A stretch of 64,000 bases of DNA from Theristus sp. LFF4_11 (taxonomy: Eukaryota > Nematoda > Chromadorea > Monhysterida > Xyalidae), in assembly GCA_030248135.1 (NCBI GenBank), contig JASANC010002762.1:84247-148246 (forward strand), given 5' to 3'. Position numbers and translations under genes: made by a program. Every line of letters starts with the position of its first letter. The stretch's first letter is position 1. The notes beneath the pieces were generated by a model. It worked only from the letters and a program-made list of their open reading frames with translations, was not told the origin of the DNA and searched no databases. Shown here in pieces: positions 35,001 to 44,415 of the stretch.

Positions 35001-35727
35001 AAGGCGGGTTTTTCTGAAATATTTCCCGTTTATTTTTGTTCAATGTGGTCAAATCAAAAAACTAATGCCTGAACCGTCTTTAGCGAATCTGAAAACCCCT
35101 GTTTACAGCTATTTTGAGATTAACAGCTGCAGAAGGCGCTAGTTTTTTGGTAAAGTTTACAAAATTTCATAAAAATGGGGCATTTTACTAGGGAAATTCA
35201 AATGCTTCGCCCCATAACTCGTAACAAAAGTACGGGCCAAGCTGGATTTTTGGTGTGCAGTTAGCCCAGGTAAACTGCTACTCACATACCAAATTTGAGC
35301 GCAATCTGTTCTGTCGGCACACGTGCAGGAGCATTTGAATTTTCACATTTGATCAAAAAAAGGTTGCACTTAGGCTACTGTACCGCGCGCATACAGTAAG
35401 CAATAAAACCAAAAATTGGTCCAAAGATAGCCCAAAGTGTTTCCTAACTACAGTACAAATTTCAGCTCAAATGGTGAACGCACGTGTTGATGGCAGCGTT
35501 TTTCGTAACATGCCCAAAAATGAGGTCCAAAAAATGACCTCTCCAAAAAAAGTGTACCTTTTTAAAATGGCTGCCATTCGCGCGTGGTTTGGCCGATTGG
35601 GCTGAAAATTGATTTTTGGCCGAGTTTTTGGACCTAGTTGACTGTGTTAAAATTTGAGCCAAATCGGAGACCAAGTCCAATTCTAGACTGTCCACCCTCA
35701 GGCGATTTTTCGGCGGAAGGCCTCATA
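32034..35727. repeat. Giant palindrome: two ~1.74-kb inverted arms, ~200-bp loop
   Basis: The left arm (32034 to ~33785) starts TATGAGGCCTTCCGCCGAAA. The right arm (~33980 to 35727) is its reverse complement, ending GGCGGAAGGCCTCATA. Scattered substitutions and small indels between arms (for example around 33185/34570 and 33270/34490) show that this is not a simple chimeric read. Both arms encode mirror copies of short frames (60-125 codons) without recognisable domains. I see no transposase and no target duplication, so it is either a foldback transposon or an inverted duplication. It lies upstream of the RBR ligase exons. Confidence 0.9.
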
Positions 35728-35926
35728 TAGGGGGGGGGGGAAGTTTTTTTCGTGTTTTGACAAAGTTTTCGTATCGTCAAAGGAGGAAAACTTTCTTCTG
35801 TCGCACGTTGACCTGGGTGGACGACTACTAAACGGATGGTTGATTAAAGGGAGTGGTATTGACATTGATATGTGGAGAGGGATGAACAGGTCGCTGTAAG
35901 AATGTGATTGAACTTTTTTTGGTCAG

Positions 35927-38900
35927 ATCTGGCTGTACAATCGTTATCGATCTCTGCGCTGTGATTTCCTGGATTACTTGCTTGCGCAACACAACGACCA
36001 TCTGTTGCCGACGTATCGCGCCATTAAAAATGGTAGTGTTTCAAATCTACTTTTGCCATTCAGTGCATCCGATTGGTCGACGAGTTGGCAGGAAGTCACG
36101 CAACAGCCGTTCTCAGTGTGTTTCGTTTCTGTCGCATTTGAATGCGACGTTCTAATTCGTAGTCTTTGTGCTGTGCTTTTCTTCAAACATTGTAGCACGT
36201 GTGCCAGTGTGCCTCCTTGTTGGCAACTGTGCAGCAAAAGTGTTGTGATACTGAAGATGAGGCGTGAATGTGAAAGAGTTGTACAGTATGGCCGAATAAG
36301 TAAGGCAGTCCATCAAGGCGGGATCCGTCGCAGACTAGAGGTTGACTTTTTCAAAAATGCCAACAAAATTCCTAATCATGTGTGCAAGGGAAAAAGAAAT
36401 GAACATAATAGCAAGAAGAATCCATTAGTTAAAAAAACGCGTCAAATTTGGCATACAATTAGGTTTCTAAACGTCTTTTGTCTTTCATTCAAATTTCGCG
36501 CGCTCCTTGCACCCTGAAAAAACTGCCATGTTTACTCGGCCATTCCGTACGGTTCTGAGTCGACGTTGTTGTAAAGATTAGAAAAATGTATGAAAACTAA
36601 GCTCATGTTTTGTCTGATAAGCTTCATGCGTGTGTTGAAAATTCATGAAACGTAAACATATAAAACTTGTTGCATTGCGTCTTGAAAACGAAATTTTATG
36701 GATGCTTGTCGGTTTTGTTAGAATAAAATATATGTGTTACGTGGTCTGCGTCATCATGCGTTGAAAGAAAACAAGAGATGCAACATATGGCATCCCCTGC
36801 GGGAGTCGAACCCGCGACCTTTGGATTAGAACTTTGGATCATTCAATGATCAAAGAGCTCGAGGGCGAGCCGAACGATTCGCCAGGCTATACGCATTGCG
36901 TTAGTGCATGTGGCTGCTGGGCAATACCCATATTAACAAAAAGCAAGATATTCATCTAACCGTCAACGAATTCCGCCGGTCGATCACGTGACGAAAACAC
37001 CAGAGAAACATGAATCGACTCGCCAACATGTTCAGAAAATCAACAAGTGCACGCGGTCAATCGGACGACATTGATCCTCCACCGCCGTACTCACCGGATG
37101 ATAAGCCGACGCCACCACCTGTTGACCTGAAGAATCAGACTGTGATCTGTTATATCAAAGGATCACTGACAGTCACGACAGAAAGCACAAAAGAACGTGC
37201 CGGATTGCGTTCCGTAGTCACGCATTTGACTTGTCAGGAGATGAAATCATGTCCGGGCCGCTATGCGCTATTTGCGACGCTAATGGATGCGACAACTGCA
37301 CCGCCTGTGACGATGCGCTCAGCGACAATGTCGTGGTCATACGGAAAGAACATCTATGACCATCGATGGGCGCAAATTGATCAGATCAACATCGACAGCG
37401 AGAAAGATTTCAAGCGCCACGCAAAGGGCAATGGATTTGAGCGCGATTGCAAACAAGGTGTCATTAAGCGCTCTGGTTCTGCACGCGGCGAGAACAATCA
37501 GATGTACGACTATAGTGCATCATTGCGCTATCAAATCAGCGTTGTTCCGACTGATGAGCTCAGTACCAAGTTCGATGACATCAATCGTGCGATCTTGTTC
37601 CGCTATGATGCACGTGTCATCAATGACATCAAGGCGCACTGCCCGGTGTGGCTGAAGAGGAGGAGCAAGCTGGAACGAGCGCGATTCAGGTGGTTCGCAG
37701 ACGACAGGGTCTTGAGTAAATTACAACACTTTAAGGGCTGTTCAGTTGTCAGTTGAAAAAAGAGGCACTTATTTGCATTTGAATCAACACCTTTTAGAGT
37801 ATTTCACGTGCATTTTTATCTATATGTCGTGTTTTCTAAACCTTTGATTTTTGTTTCTGTCTCTTTAATCTGTGTTTGTGTAAGTACCTTGAAGGCCACG
37901 GCGAAACTGTCCACCATGCTGATAATACACGCGCTGAGATTACGTCGTTTGCTTTGCAAGCCAATTTATCCTTTGTGTCGAAGCACCAACTGTTCAGTGT
38001 GGGGCACAGGGGTTCGGACGGTGCAGGTTATTACCAAACTGGGTGGCCTGACTTGGCATTTGCCGGACTGTTGTACGGATCATGGGTGCAAAGAATCGTA
38101 CTGATTGCTGTGGTCATTTTTTTCGTGCTAATTGTTGTTCGCATTATTATTGGAATTCTGTTTTGAATATTTGTCACAACCAGCATCTTTTTCAAACATT
38201 GATCTCCTTTTTGGGGAGTGTTGTAAAGATTAGAAAAATGTATGAAAACTAAGCTCATGTTTTGTCTGATAAGCTTCATGCGTGTGTTGAAAATTCATGA
38301 AACGTAAACATATAAAACTTGTTGCATTGCGTCTTGAAAACGAAATTTTATGGATGCTTGTCGGTTTTGTTAGAATAAAATATATGTGTTACGTGGTCTG
38401 CGTCATCATGCGTTGAAAGAAAACAAGAGATGCAACAGACGTCTTCACTGGCAGACTGACTTGGTGTCCGTGCGTTGCTTGCAGACCCCTCGCAGCAACA
38501 AAAACGTCGTCGCCGTCTGCATGTGCCCGAGTTCAAAGGGCCACAGTACCTGGCGCTCGGGCACGAACGCAACGACGCAGCAGAGCTCCCGGCGACCGTT
38601 GACGAACAATTTTACCGTGAACTGCAATATCTGACGTTTGAAGATCGCATTCGTGGTCAGTGAAAGTCCACTTTCTTTCAGTTTGCGCTCTTTTGGTATC
38701 CGCTGAAAAACGTGTCATTTTTCTTCGGTTCGGACAAACTGCACGTATTTCACTGGATCTCAGCATTTGCTTTCCTTTGCCGACTTCACTCACGCGAGAG
38801 TTGCCGTGTGAATTTTTTTACGACATCATTATTTCACTTATATAATGTTCAGCGGAGATGAAAAAGGCTTACCTTTGGTGGGAAAATGAATTTTGCGATA

Positions 38901-41900
38901 TGTGCAGCGCAGTCGTAGGTTAATAACTTTATGCAATCAGCTGATTGGTTGGTGATCACGTGAAGACGTGATGCATGCTTTCCGTTCAGGACAGACTCCG
39001 CCTCCGCAGCAATGCCTGCAACGACGGCATGCATCACGTGATCGCCAACCAATCGGCTGCATGGGCTAAAATTTAGAGTTCGGTATTTCAGAAGAGCTGC
39101 GCGATCGTGTTGAACGCCGCGAGCGCCGCCTGGCGGACGCTCGAGCAAACGAGTCGCTGGGCGAGTGTCGCTGCTGCTACAAAGAGGAGGTACGGTACTA
39201 GGCACTCTACGGCTTAACGGCAAAAAACTGGATGTAAAAATTTGCGGGGACAAAAGTAAAAAAAAACGGCGGTTAGAAAAGTTTTTTAAGCAAAATCTGA
39301 CACGGCTTTCTTGCTTGCTCCGTTGACATCTACCGATTGAAACTGAGCGCTTCGTTTTTCCAGGTATTACCCGAAGAAATGGGTTGGTGTGGCGCTCAGG
39401 CACATCTGTTTTGCAAAGACTGTGTGCGGCAGCACGCGGAAACGGCCATTGGCAATGGTAAAGTCACCTTTTGAAAAGCATGCACTTTCAGTTTCTACAC
39501 ACGTCCTGCACAGCACAGTCATCGCAAACACACAGGCACATTTGCACCCTTTGCCAGTGTGCGTTTGTTTGTCGCTGTGCAACATCTGAGACGAACAGTG
39601 CGCAGTGCGTGGGTGTACAGAGCACAGTCTTTAGTTGACCGTGTTTTCTGTCACGGTTTTGGTAGGCTGTGAATTGATTGGTTTCCTCTGCGGTTTTATC
39701 TATGAACCACAAGACCATGTGTTGAGTTGATGCACGTTGTGCTGCGACGGGGCCGCTGGGGTATCATCATGAGCGTGTGTGTGTTGAATGTGAGCGAGTT
39801 AAGTGCAGCGCGTGCCATTGAACATGGCTGACCACTGCCTAAATGTGAACGTGTCCGTAGTGCCTGCAGGTGCGCACCGCATCGCGTGCCTCAGCGACGG
39901 CTGTGCCGCAGAGTACTCGTTGGCCGTGTTGAACGCTGTGCTGCCACCTGCCACTGTTGATCTCATACTGCGACGTGTGCAACAGGTGCGTTTGTTCGCT
40001 GTTCACCTGTATTGCGGTTGTCAAGACTTTTAAGATTGGGCGCTTCAGTTGAAAGCTTCCGCTTCGCTTGAAAGAATACTGCGCTGAGGAACATTCGTGA
40101 AGAAAAGTGTTTATTCTCTAACCCTGGCGCAATCTTGCGAGCCTTTGTTCTGGCAGTCGAAAGTGCAGGTGCAGCTTGACGGAAACGCCAAATTGGCTGC
40201 AGTGCAACAACAGCGCTCCGCAAAGGCAGCAATGAAAATAACTCGGTTTTCGAAACCACCGATTTTCTTTTTCTTCCCGACGTGTTTTTTCTCAACTTAG
40301 GATGAACTGCGTCAGGCGGCGGTCGACAACATCGAGTCGTGTCCGTTCTGCGATTTCGCGCTGATCATTGAGAACACTGAGGAGCGACTGTTTCGCTGTC
40401 AGAATCCCGACTGCCTCAAGGAATCCTGCCGGTGCGTCAGTGTCTTGCGATGTCTGTGCGCATTTTCGTGTTGTATGTTGTTTACCACGGAGAAAAGTTT
40501 TGCAATTTGGAATCCCAACTAAACGTCGAACTCGAATAAGCCCATTGAAATCAGTTGTGAAATGGGAGACGACTACTATCAAATTTTTCAGGCTCTGCGA
40601 CTCAGTGAGTGTGCAGACGTCGAAAGGAAACTAGTTTCAATCTTTGGTGGCAATTCAAAATAGCCTAAGTGAATCGGCGCTGTTTAAGGGACTCGGATCA
40701 CTTTACCACTTTTGAATTTCCGCGTAATGCATGAAACTGTTTACCTGTTTATGAGCGCATTGAGTCTCGGGACCAAAGTAAAAGATAATAGATGTGATAA
40801 AATAAGCACATCGGCAAGCAAAAGCAAAGTGACTCCGCGCAAACAGCAGTTTTTGTTGTGTTTCCAGTGAATGCCGCCAGCCGAGTCATATTCCGTTGCG
40901 GTGCAATGAAGTGGAGCGCGACGCGGAGACACGCTTGCGCACTCACATTGAGAATGAAATGGCCGAGGCGTTGATTCGCACTTGCCCGAACTGTCACAAA
41001 CGGTTTGTACATGTCGCCGCAAAGTTCGCGACTTATTTGTGTTTTTTTCTGTATTTTCGTTGGGCTTTTTTATGTCATACTTCCATGGCGTTCCTGGACT
41101 GGTTCATTTCGCTGACTGAAATCCTGTGGGGGGTTCTGAATGGGTTATTCACAACAACAATGGTTAGGAGGAGGTGTGATGTCAAGTCACTGCATTATAT
41201 TTCGATACTTTGATCGGTTGCTTTTGTCAATGCTTTGGTAGTGATCAGCTGAATCATTTTTGTTTGCATCGGAAACCGGAATGAGCAGTTAGCACAATTT
41301 GCACAATTTTCTCAGCACCGTGAAAACAGAGGGCTGCAATAAGATGACGTGCGCGTGCGGCACCAAGTTCTGCTACGTGTGTCGTTGCAAAATCGACGAT
41401 TACAATCACTTCCACAAGCCGCCACCGGGGTGAGCAAGCGTGCGTTGCACAGAGTCGTTGTTGCGTTTTACGTATTTTGAACTGCATGTTACAAAGCGGT
41501 TTTTAATTTTCCGAAGAAGAGCGGCTGATGTTTAGCAAGTGTACTGTTGGCTTGGTGACCGGTCTGCTGGTGAATACCATTATAACTCCGCAGTGTTTGT
41601 TATCTTTTATGTCGCTTCTCTGCTACTCGATGCATTTGCAGACATGGAAGGGAAATTCCTTTCATGCTTGTTGCGGCAATTCAAAATAGCCAAAGTGATT
41701 CTGTCCTTTTGTATCTCAGGGTATCTGGTAAGATACTTTTCAACTTGGTTGTTGGCAATCTGATCTGAACGCGTTTGGGTTGCGATTTTCGTATTTTGTT
41801 GTTTTAAGCTCTTGTTCTTCTGCTTGGCATCGAACCCTACCAGCGAAAAGTTGCGAAAGGTGCGCACTGAAGCGAATTGAAGCTGTCCTATTTTTTGTCA

Positions 41901-43008
41901 ATGTGAAGCGATGTGACGCAAGCGCTTCAAGCTCCACGAATGGCGCATAAGATCGCAAGTTTTTTCAATCGTTTGTCCTCTAAATTGCTGTTTTTTTGTC
42001 TATGTCAGAACCAAAGGTTGCCCGCTTTGGACGTCCGTCGATCAAGTCCATGCCGAGCTGGCGACGCGCGCCGGTCGTGAAGCGCGCGAACGCTTTTTGC
42101 GCGAAAACGCCGCGCAATCGGGCGACGTGCGCGAGGTCGCGCAAAAAATCGACGTCAACCAGTTGGTCGACCGACGCAACGACAGACCGCCAAATGGTCT
42201 GTGTATGTTTTATGTTGAACATATGTTGAATTTCATGCATATGAATGCTTGTTTCTTGGTATAAATAGCAGCCAGAGGTCTTTGATTAGAGTTTTCAAGT
42301 GATAGTTTAACACAATCAATGACAAACATTTCTCAAGCAGTGTTCCAAATTTCAAACCAACACTTCGAAGCAGATTCGACGAGCCATTTTGCCCATTGTA
42401 GTTTTTGCAACACCCTGTACTTACACATGAGCTGCTTTGTTGATTCAGTTGCTGGCGTTCATGTGCGCCGCGGTCATGCTCAAGCACAGCCGCAACAACA
42501 ACAACAGCAACAACATCAATCACATCATCATCGACATCAGCAGCAGCCGCCGCAACAACAACCACAACATCAGTATCAGGACTACCGACAACAACAGCAA
42601 CCACAACAACAACATTATCAACATCAACAGCGTCCTGATCCACTACAACAGGTGCAGCAAATTCATCTTCTCCTGCAGCAGTATCAGCGTCACGATCAAG
42701 AATACCTTCAACAACAACAACAGCAACATCAAGCACATCATCGTCGACATCAGCATCAGCCGCAACAACAACCACAGCAACAACAACCACAACATCAGTA
42801 TCAGGACTACCGACAACAACAGCAACCACAACAACAACAACATTATCAACATCAACAGCGTCCTGATCCACTACAACAGGTGCAGCAAATTCATCTTCTC
42901 CTGCAGCAGTATCAGCGTCACGATCAAGAATATCTGCAACAACTTCGGCATCAGCTGCTGCAAGATCAACGGTTGCATCAGCAGCACCATCAACAGCCAC
43001 GTCACTAA
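35927..43008 (+). CDS. RBR (RING-IBR-RING) E3 ubiquitin ligase, RNF216/TRIAD3-like (5' end missing)
   Basis: Ten phase-consistent exons: 35927-36032, 38485-38655, 39092-39189, 39364-39457, 39870-39985, 40301-40431, 40868-41002, 41316-41429, 42009-42202 and 42449-43008 (1,719 nt, 572 aa). RING1 begins ECRCCYKEE and continues with HLFCKDC. The IBR covers CPFCDFALI...CQNPDC. RING2 starts TCPNCHKR and has GCNKMTCACGTKFCYVC, in which the Cys after MT matches the RBR catalytic position. CPLWTS after RING2 and the spacing match the RNF216 family. The last exon adds an extra ~185-residue Gln/His-rich tail. RBR ligases pass ubiquitin from an E2 through the RING2 cysteine. Exons 5' of 35927 were not identified; an open frame at ~35745-35890 does not match in phase. 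Intron 1 (36033-38484) holds a MITE and the LTR element. Confidence 0.88.
36282..36549 (-). mobile_element. Tc1/mariner-type MITE, copy D
   Basis: The left edge TACAGTATGGCCGAATAAGT and right edge GTTTACTCGGCCATTCCGTA are TA-bounded. It is inverted relative to copies A-C and lies in intron 1 of the RBR gene, 17 bp before the LTR element. Confidence 0.82.
36567..36785 (+). repeat. 5' LTR
   Basis: 219 bp, TGTTG...CAACA. It contains TATAAAA at 36659-36665 and AATAAA at 36722-36727, consistent with promoter and polyadenylation functions of an LTR. By eye it shows no differences from 38219-38437. Confidence 0.93.
36788..36805 (+). promoter_or_regulatory. Primer-binding site (tRNA-complementary)
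   Basis: TGGCATCCCCTGCGGGAG, 2 bp downstream of the 5' LTR. TGG is the complement of the untemplated CCA of a mature tRNA. The rest complements a tRNA acceptor and T-arm, and complementarity continues well beyond the usual 18 nt. Confidence 0.85.
36791..36906 (-). other. tRNA-like sequence continuing the primer-binding site
   Basis: On the minus strand the 3' part reads as a tRNA 3' half: an anticodon-loop-like TTCTAATCCAAAGG, then variable loop, then T-arm GCGGGTTCGACTCCCGC and acceptor AGGGGATG. It resembles tRNA-Arg(TCT). The 5' half is poor: an A-box-like AACGCAATGCGTATAG is separated by a ~55-bp insert with its own hairpins. I treat it as a captured or copied tRNA inside the retroelement leader, not as a working gene. 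Confidence 0.5.
37010..37756 (+). CDS. PPPY-motif protein of the LTR element (matrix-like)
   Basis: An intact, intronless 248-aa ORF. The N-terminus is short and basic/amphipathic (MNRLANMFRKSTSARG). It is followed by an acidic patch and DPPPPYSPDD, with a PPPY late-domain motif at residues 24-27 of the type that recruits NEDD4-class ubiquitin ligases during budding, and then a second Pro-rich stretch. Residues ~45-215 look like a compact alternating-strand domain (CYIKGSLTVTTES...) with no zinc knuckle and no protease or RT motif. Size, N-terminal basic region, early PPPY and a following membrane-anchored frame recall matrix proteins of negative-strand RNA viruses or a gag-like matrix. This is a resemblance in architecture only; I did not recognise it by sequence identity. 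ATG 37010 is the first in-frame start after the leader. Confidence 0.6.
   Translation: MNRLANMFRKSTSARGQSDDIDPPPPYSPDDKPTPPPVDLKNQTVICYIKGSLTVTTESTKERAGLRSVVTHLTCQEMKSCPGRYALFATLMDATTAPPVTMRSATMSWSYGKNIYDHRWAQIDQINIDSEKDFKRHAKGNGFERDCKQGVIKRSGSARGENNQMYDYSASLRYQISVVPTDELSTKFDDINRAILFRYDARVINDIKAHCPVWLKRRSKLERARFRWFADDRVLSKLQHFKGCSVVS
37840..38166 (+). pseudogene. Envelope-like C-terminal segment with membrane anchor
   Basis: Open from after the stop at 37837 to the TGA at 38164-38166. It has no suitable ATG before the hydrophobic part, so it is either a 3' exon (a pyrimidine-rich stretch followed by AG at ~37883 could be an acceptor) or a truncated remnant. The C-terminus is GLLYGSWVQ followed by ~23 strongly hydrophobic residues (RIVLIAVVIFFVLIVVRIII) and ends at once, as in a glycoprotein with almost no cytoplasmic tail. 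It stops 52 bp before the 3' LTR, the position of env in retroviruses. Most of an ectodomain is missing. Confidence 0.45.
38219..38437 (+). repeat. 3' LTR
   Basis: A 219-bp direct repeat of 36567-36785, preceded by GGGGAG as a short polypurine tract and followed by the GACGT target duplication. The RBR exon acceptor begins only ~45 bp further on (exon at 38485). Confidence 0.93.
38905..39078. mobile_element. Foldback MITE adjoining an RBR exon
   Basis: AATCAGCTGATTGGTTGGTG and CGCCAACCAATCGGCTGCAT are inverted around a core with GTGATGCATGC and GCATGCATCACGTGATC. The right terminus (AAATTTAGAGTTCGG) ends 13 bp before the exon at 39092, so the acceptor region lies at the edge of the element. 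Confidence 0.78.
40680..40790 (+). repeat. Dispersed repeat R1 in an RBR intron
   Basis: Contains GGGACTCGGATCACTTTACC, TTTTGAATTTCCGCG and GAGCGCATTGAGTCTCGGGA, collinear with the copies at 18240 and 23268. Confidence 0.72.
42480..42960 (+). repeat. In-frame tandem duplication in the Gln/His-rich RBR tail
   Basis: About 150-225 bp is repeated with a period of ~225 bp (75 codons). CAGTATCAGGACTACCGACA occurs at 42571 and 42796, and the block through GGTGCAGCAAATTCATCTTC to CACGATCAAGAATA is repeated almost exactly. The repeat preserves the reading frame of the last RBR exon. Confidence 0.85.
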
Positions 43009-44285
43009 CAGTCTTCGGGCTTTGCGTCTAGTTTTATCAATTGAAAGTGTTTGTTTTTTGTATTTGTGTCCATGACTGATTGCGTCCATGCTCTTTGTTC
43101 GTTGATTCATAATGTAGTTGTGCCAACGTTTTTGATTTTATTTTGAAACCTGTCCAATTCAATGCCAGCTGACTGGGTTTTGAGTTTTGACTATCTTTGA
43201 GTCATCGATGTCGGGTGCTGTTTGGTTTGCAGATTTTCTTCTTTGGTTTTGTGAGTTTGGATGGAACCCATTTATGGAAAAAGCGTGCGGTTTAAAAGAA
43301 GTTACTGGATCTAAATCTGCAATAGTTGTACTCGTCTGTGCTCTATGGACCTGAACTTTTATTAAAATTTTTTGGTTGTGTCTTTTAAAACACAAAAATC
43401 ATGTGCTGCTCCTCTCTTTCTGCTTGGTTGTTTCAATATTAGTAACCGTTTATTTTATCACTTGCGAATCCAACCGTGTGTAGCCATTTTATGCATTTAA
43501 AAGGCCAAAATTTATTATTTTTAGGCCAAAATAAAAAGCCAAATCTCATTTGAAATTGTGTTTTTGCTGTATTGATTGACTGCACTTGAACTTAATGAAA
43601 TGCCAGAAACTGCCGAAACTAGCAGTTTTTCTGTTTCGTACCCGCAAGATCAAACGACAATCAGATTCTGATTATCAGAACGACAAAATTGTGATGCACA
43701 CATGCTCAGCAATGAGCCGGCGATGAAACAGATCAACAACACTTACAATTTTTGATCTCAGAAGACGTTGTGGACTTTGAACACAAAACCGAGATGAAAC
43801 GTGGAACAATAACGGTCTGCTGGCCTGTTCATATGAAACTTGTACACTATCTGCATCCAGGAATAGTGGCTGCGTAGATACAGAGTGCCGCTTAAGTCAA
43901 AAATGTTTGCCGCTTCATGTCTGATTTCTCACGATGTTGTCTAAAAACAATAATAAAACCAGTTTTAACAAAAGCATTTTCGTGCCATTCCAACTATCGA
44001 CATTATGACAGCAAATGACGTTCAGTCAGCGGTACACCGGGTCTCAGGGAATACGGTCTACCACGTTTCAGAACAGCCGCTATGGTGCGTTTACCACACG
44101 AGTGTACGTGATGGTGTTGCCGTCTAAGTACGTCGGTTCAAGCCTGACAGCTTCATACAAACAGCCATTACATAAAAAGAAACCCCAAATACGAGAACCT
44201 CATCAGTGTGCTGACCAAAATAACACCGAGTAAAAATGTCGCAACTCGCTGAACAACTGCACAACATCTCGATTCATAGTCGCCC
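43009..44285. other. Intergenic region between convergent genes
   Basis: Lies between the 3' ends of the RBR gene (+) and UBC9 (-), so it should contain both 3' UTRs. I see no further gene. Confidence 0.4.
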
Positions 44286-44289
44286 TGGC

Positions 44290-44415
44290 TAATTTGTAGT
44301 ATCGGCTGATTGGTTGGCGACCACGTGATGCTGCCTGCAAGCATTGTGTGCTGGCTGGGTACAAACTCCGCCCCCTCAGAATGCATGCATCACGTGACCA
44401 TCAGCCACTCAGTTG
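44290..44415. mobile_element. Foldback MITE
   Basis: TATCGGCTGATTGGTTGGCG and its inverted partner near TCAGCCACTCAGTTG surround ATGCATGCATCACGTGACC. It is a more degenerate family copy. Confidence 0.65.

Larger units (their letters stand above)
36567..38437 (+). mobile_element. Complete short LTR retroelement without pol
   Basis: Identical 219-bp direct repeats form the ends (36567-36785 and 38219-38437). Each starts TGTTG and ends CAACA, a perfect terminal inverted repeat of the canonical TG...CA type. The 5-bp sequence GACGT lies immediately outside both ends (36562-36566 and 38438-38442), a target-site duplication. A primer-binding site starts 2 bp after the 5' LTR, and a short purine tract GGGGAG directly precedes the 3' LTR. 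Inside are an intact ORF (37010-37756) and an open frame ending in a membrane anchor (to 38166). There is no reverse transcriptase, integrase, protease or nucleocapsid zinc knuckle, so it must be mobilised in trans. The identical LTRs imply recent insertion. It sits in the sense orientation inside an intron of the RBR gene. Confidence 0.93.

Noticed and set aside
35745..35890. Additional RBR exon upstream of 35927
   Set aside because: The frame is open and a donor is present, but its phase does not match the preferred frame of the exon at 35927. Mentioned only as a possibility.
36791..36906. Intron-containing tRNA-Arg gene
   Set aside because: The 3' half is convincing but the 5' half does not form an anticodon stem. 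The position right after an LTR and the TGG make a primer-binding site the better explanation.
42233..43000. Minus-strand frame of 255 codons rich in Val, Asp and Ala, and plus-strand Asn/Ile-rich frame
   Set aside because: They are shadow frames of the CAA/CAG repeats. The Gln/His frame is the one that joins in phase to the RBR exons.
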